Both the position numbers and the translations under genes were made by a program. The notes beneath the pieces were generated by a model. That model worked only from the letters and a program-made list of their open reading frames with translations. It did no database searches and was not told the DNA's origin. From Candidatus Dojkabacteria bacterium (GTDB lineage: Bacteria; Patescibacteria; Dojkabacteria; SC72): 23,652 nt of DNA. Location: NCBI GenBank assembly GCA_023229785.1, contig JALNYV010000028.1, positions 1 to 23,652 of the forward strand, given 5' to 3'. Positions 22,589-23,652 of the stretch are shown piece by piece; position 1 is the stretch's first letter, and each line of letters opens with the position of its first letter.

Positions 22589-23652
22589 ATGGCGCTCGAC
22601 AGTAAAACAATCAGGGAAGCGGAGGGTTTTCACCGCATAGAGCCCGATTATCGTGTAATCGAGGATATTTCTTCCGAACTCCAATCCACAGTCTTTGGAC
22701 AAGATAAAGCAATGAACCAATTAGCTAGAGCCGTGACCCGTTCTATGGCTGGGTTTAGCGACCCCAGAAGACCTGAGATGACAGCTATGTTTCTTGGGCC
22801 AACAGGTGTTGGAAAAACAGAGGCGGGTAAAGCACTTGCTAAACACCTATATGGTAAGAGATGGGAAGAGCGGTTTTTAAGGATAGATTGCACCCAACTA
22901 ATGGAAGGTCATTCAATAGGAAGATTAAAGGGTACTGAGCCAGGATATGTCGGATATGGAGATAACAATATTTTAATTACTCCTGAGTTTTTAGACAGGG
23001 GCGGAGTAATAGTTTTTGACGAGATAGAAAAAGCTCATCCCAATGTAATTAGATGGCTTCTACCCGTTCTAGAAGAAGGAGAACAAAGAGCTTTAACTCC
23101 AGTTCAAGGAAATAAAGGCTGGTCTTCTGAGCTTACCACACTTAATTTTAGTAAATCCCATATCATTATGACCGCTAATGTTGGAGCAGAGGCACTACAC
23201 AAAGCAAGGGCTGGTGACCAGGGTATGGGTTTTCATTCTACTACACAAAAGCCTGACATGGAAAAAATAGGAACTACAGAGTTAAGAAAGCACTTTAAAG
23301 ATATGCCAGAATTTCTAGGAAGAATAGACTCAACTGTAGTTTTTGAGGACCTAGAAAGACCTCAATACGAGAGAATATTTAATAAGTTTATAGATGAGAT
23401 AAATCTTGACCAAAGATATGGTCACAATTTCCTAGCAGTTACTACTGAGCTTAGAAATTTTGTTTTAGACCATGCAGAAACAGGTGAGTACGGGGCTAGA
23501 GAAATAAGACACAAAATAAACGCCCACATATTAGATAAGGCTTCAGAAATTAAGTTTTCAGGTATCTTACCTGAAATGTCTCCCTTAATAGGAGATTTAG
23601 AAAATAACGAGGTAATCTTTTGGACTTCTAAAATAGAGGAAAAAAAGCCAGA
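22589..23652 (+). CDS. ClpB-type AAA+ unfoldase, 5' part (3' end outside window)
   Basis: At least 354 residues, open to the window edge. It is one AAA+ module of the ClpA/ClpB second-ring type: FGQDKA (36-41), Walker A GPTGVGKT (70-77), pore loop GYVGYG (119-124), Walker B VIVFDE (140-145), sensor 1 Asn197 in IIMTANVG, arginine finger in PEFLGRID (Arg245), sensor 2 GAR (302-304). Only ~35 residues precede it, so the N-domain, first ring and middle domain of ClpB are absent. It should use ATP to thread proteins, for example to remodel virion or host proteins, or to feed a protease. No ClpP-binding loop is seen in the visible part. ATG 22589 is the first ATG after an in-frame stop at 22562. 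The first ~130 bases are richer in G+C than the surroundings. Confidence 0.85.
   Translation, partial: MALDSKTIREAEGFHRIEPDYRVIEDISSELQSTVFGQDKAMNQLARAVTRSMAGFSDPRRPEMTAMFLGPTGVGKTEAGKALAKHLYGKRWEERFLRIDCTQLMEGHSIGRLKGTEPGYVGYGDNNILITPEFLDRGGVIVFDEIEKAHPNVIRWLLPVLEEGEQRALTPVQGNKGWSSELTTLNFSKSHIIMTANVGAEALHKARAGDQGMGFHSTTQKPDMEKIGTTELRKHFKDMPEFLGRIDSTVVFEDLERPQYERIFNKFIDEINLDQRYGHNFLAVTTELRNFVLDHAETGEYGAREIRHKINAHILDKASEIKFSGILPEMSPLIGDLENNEVIFWTSKIEEKKP

Noticed and set aside
1..23652. Recoded stop codons
   Set aside because: TAA, TAG and TGA all end well-supported genes (for example 4036, 7668 and 1507), so standard code 11 fits.
1..23652. tRNA or rRNA genes
   Set aside because: No cloverleaf or rRNA-like sequence was noticed in the gaps, which are all short and filled by the elements listed.

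Overview
The window reads as the late (virion and lysis) region of a tailed phage or prophage of an AT-rich bacterium. All supported genes are on the + strand, tightly packed, with 1-4 base overlaps or gaps inside operons. TAA, TAG and TGA are all used as stops, so the code is standard. Consensus sigma70-type promoters (TTGACA/TATAAT) are present. Shine-Dalgarno sites are clear for some genes and absent for others. The host cannot be named from this. The tail proteins look podovirus-like: a tail-tube-A/adaptor-like protein, a nozzle/stabilisation-like protein, and a very large polyvalent internal protein. No capsid, portal, terminase or replication gene is in view.

Layout: (1) 1-1509, end of a Ser-Pro repeat protein cut by the window edge. 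(2) 1626-4038, HNH endonuclease 1, a short NAD-dependent sugar epimerase, and a transketolase split into two genes. (3) 4139-6811, tail adaptor and nozzle. (4) 6954-7670, HNH endonuclease 2. (5) 7766-9274, two beta-rich tail fibre or baseplate proteins. (6) 9383-10395, a second Ser-Pro repeat protein and a small unknown. (7) 10513-19886, virion-interior candidates: a coiled-coil protein, a predicted zinc metallopeptidase, and a 2321-residue polyvalent protein. (8) 19883-22555, cell-wall and lysis cassette: lytic transglycosylase, coiled-coil/membrane protein, CHAP endolysin, coiled-coil protein, 58-residue Cys/His protein, holin-like protein. (9) 22589 to the end, a ClpB-type AAA+ unfoldase cut by the edge.

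The most unusual feature is regulatory. Six intergenic gaps (before 1626, 4139, 6954, 7766, 9383 and 20899) share one plan: a promoter with TTGACA-N9-TAGT-N4-(-10), a short structured leader, and an intrinsic-terminator hairpin with a U-tract immediately before the next gene. As written, each promoter should make only a 60-85 nt RNA unless something causes read-through. This suggests co-ordinated control of the late blocks by processive antitermination or attenuation. The leaders form two structural classes. The four structural and lysis modules carry a mini-hairpin (4-bp stem, 5-nt loop) 4-5 nt before the terminator. The two HNH modules carry a larger RNA with a 9-bp hairpin, and a 10-bp terminator hairpin whose whole 7-nt loop is complementary to an upstream 7-mer. 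The two copies differ in sequence but keep every pairing, so the fold is supported by compensatory changes. In both HNH copies the 3' arm of the terminator is also the likely Shine-Dalgarno site.
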